Positions 6,862 through 7,168 of a stretch of 7,168 nt of DNA are shown here, piece by piece. The translations under genes and the position numbers were made by a program. Each line of letters opens with the position of its first letter. Position 1 is the stretch's first letter. The notes under the pieces are model-generated. The model was not told the origin of the DNA, did not search any database, and worked only from the letters and a program-made list of their open reading frames with translations. The DNA comes from Cryomorphaceae bacterium (GTDB lineage: Bacteria > Bacteroidota > Bacteroidia > Flavobacteriales > UBA7312), in contig JABAYQ010000081.1 in NCBI GenBank assembly GCA_018608925.1, positions 3,814 through 10,981 on the forward strand. Reading direction: 5' to 3'.

Positions 6862-7168
6862 ATGAGTTTAAGAAGTAAAAATAAAGTAAGTGCAACTTTT
6901 AATATGTCGTCAATGACTGACATTGTCTTTCTATTGCTTATTTTCTTTATGCTTACTTCTACCCTAGTTAGTCCCAATGCTTTAAAATTACTACTACCTA
7001 ATAGTAAGTCTAAAACCCTAGAGAAACAAACCATCTCGGTTTCTATCACACCAGAAATAGACTACTACATTGGAGACGTTCAATTTCCTTTCGAATCTCT
7101 AGAATCAGAATTGATTTCTAGGCTTGCACAAGAGGTAAATCCTGCAATAATTCTTCATGCAGACAAAA
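6862..7168 (+). CDS. exbD: Biopolymer transport protein ExbD/TolR family, N-terminal 102 residues (cut by right edge)
   Basis: This single-span inner-membrane partner of ExbB carries the proton-responsive Asp and couples proton flow to TonB. The ATG at 6862 directly follows the exbB TAA (6859-6861), so translation is probably coupled. The frame stays open for 102 codons to the window edge. Residues 1-14 form a basic cytoplasmic tail (RSKNK at 4-8), followed by MSSMTDIVFLLLIFFMLTS (15-33), the family transmembrane signature, in which Asp20 matches the essential Asp25 of E. coli ExbD. LKLLLPNS (41-48) follows, as in family members, and then the start of the periplasmic domain (about 55-102), which has the beta pattern TISVSITPEIDYYIGD (57-72) and the beginning of the conserved AIILHADK strand (95-102). 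About 25-35 residues are probably missing beyond the edge. It could be called TolR, but pairing with an ExbB-type gene favours ExbD. Confidence 0.92.
   Translation, partial: MSLRSKNKVSATFNMSSMTDIVFLLLIFFMLTSTLVSPNALKLLLPNSKSKTLEKQTISVSITPEIDYYIGDVQFPFESLESELISRLAQEVNPAIILHADK

Noticed and set aside
6759..7049. Open minus-strand frame opposite the exbB/exbD junction
   Set aside because: Both plus-strand genes there have clear family motifs and the minus-strand product has none.

Overview
The window looks like a low-GC chromosomal segment from a member of the Bacteroidota, most likely a flavobacterium. The evidence is AT-rich codon usage, no recognisable Shine-Dalgarno sequence before any start, A/T-rich leaders, matches to the Bacteroidota promoter consensus TTG...TAnnTTTG, and protein styles I recognise from Flavobacteriales (ExbB, AnmK and NhaD). 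This placement rests on recognition of family style, not on a search.

Layout. Two genes point left: an acyl-CoA dehydrogenase (164-1303) and, 48 bases beyond its stop, the start of a gene for an exported protein that runs off the left edge (1-115). A 70-base divergent gap (1304-1373) separates these from six genes that point right and are tightly packed: anmK (1374-2432), a Glu/Leu/Phe/Val-type amino acid dehydrogenase (2471-3697), an MscS-family channel (3700-4800), nhaD (4824-6110), exbB (6148-6861) and exbD (6862-right edge, incomplete). The gaps between the rightward genes are 38, 2, 23, 37 and 0 bases, so no stretch over 300 bases lacks a gene. I see no tRNA, rRNA, CRISPR array, insertion sequence, phage gene or T-tract terminator.

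How the genes fit together. The left part is carbon and amino acid catabolism plus wall recycling: an FAD-linked short-chain acyl-CoA dehydrogenase, a kinase that salvages anhydro-MurNAc, and an NAD(P)-linked amino acid dehydrogenase. The right part is envelope ion handling: an osmotic release channel, a Na+/H+ antiporter that uses the proton gradient, and the ExbB/ExbD proton channel that powers TonB-dependent uptake. The dehydrogenase and the channel are almost certainly co-transcribed (2-base gap), and exbB and exbD are probably translationally coupled. The best promoter match in the window lies in the last codons of the channel gene and could drive nhaD-exbB-exbD separately.

I found no evidence of a new system. 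This reads as ordinary core-genome territory. The points most worth a second look are the exported protein cut by the left edge, the forced TTG start of anmK, the unclear substrate of the amino acid dehydrogenase, and the internal promoter before nhaD.
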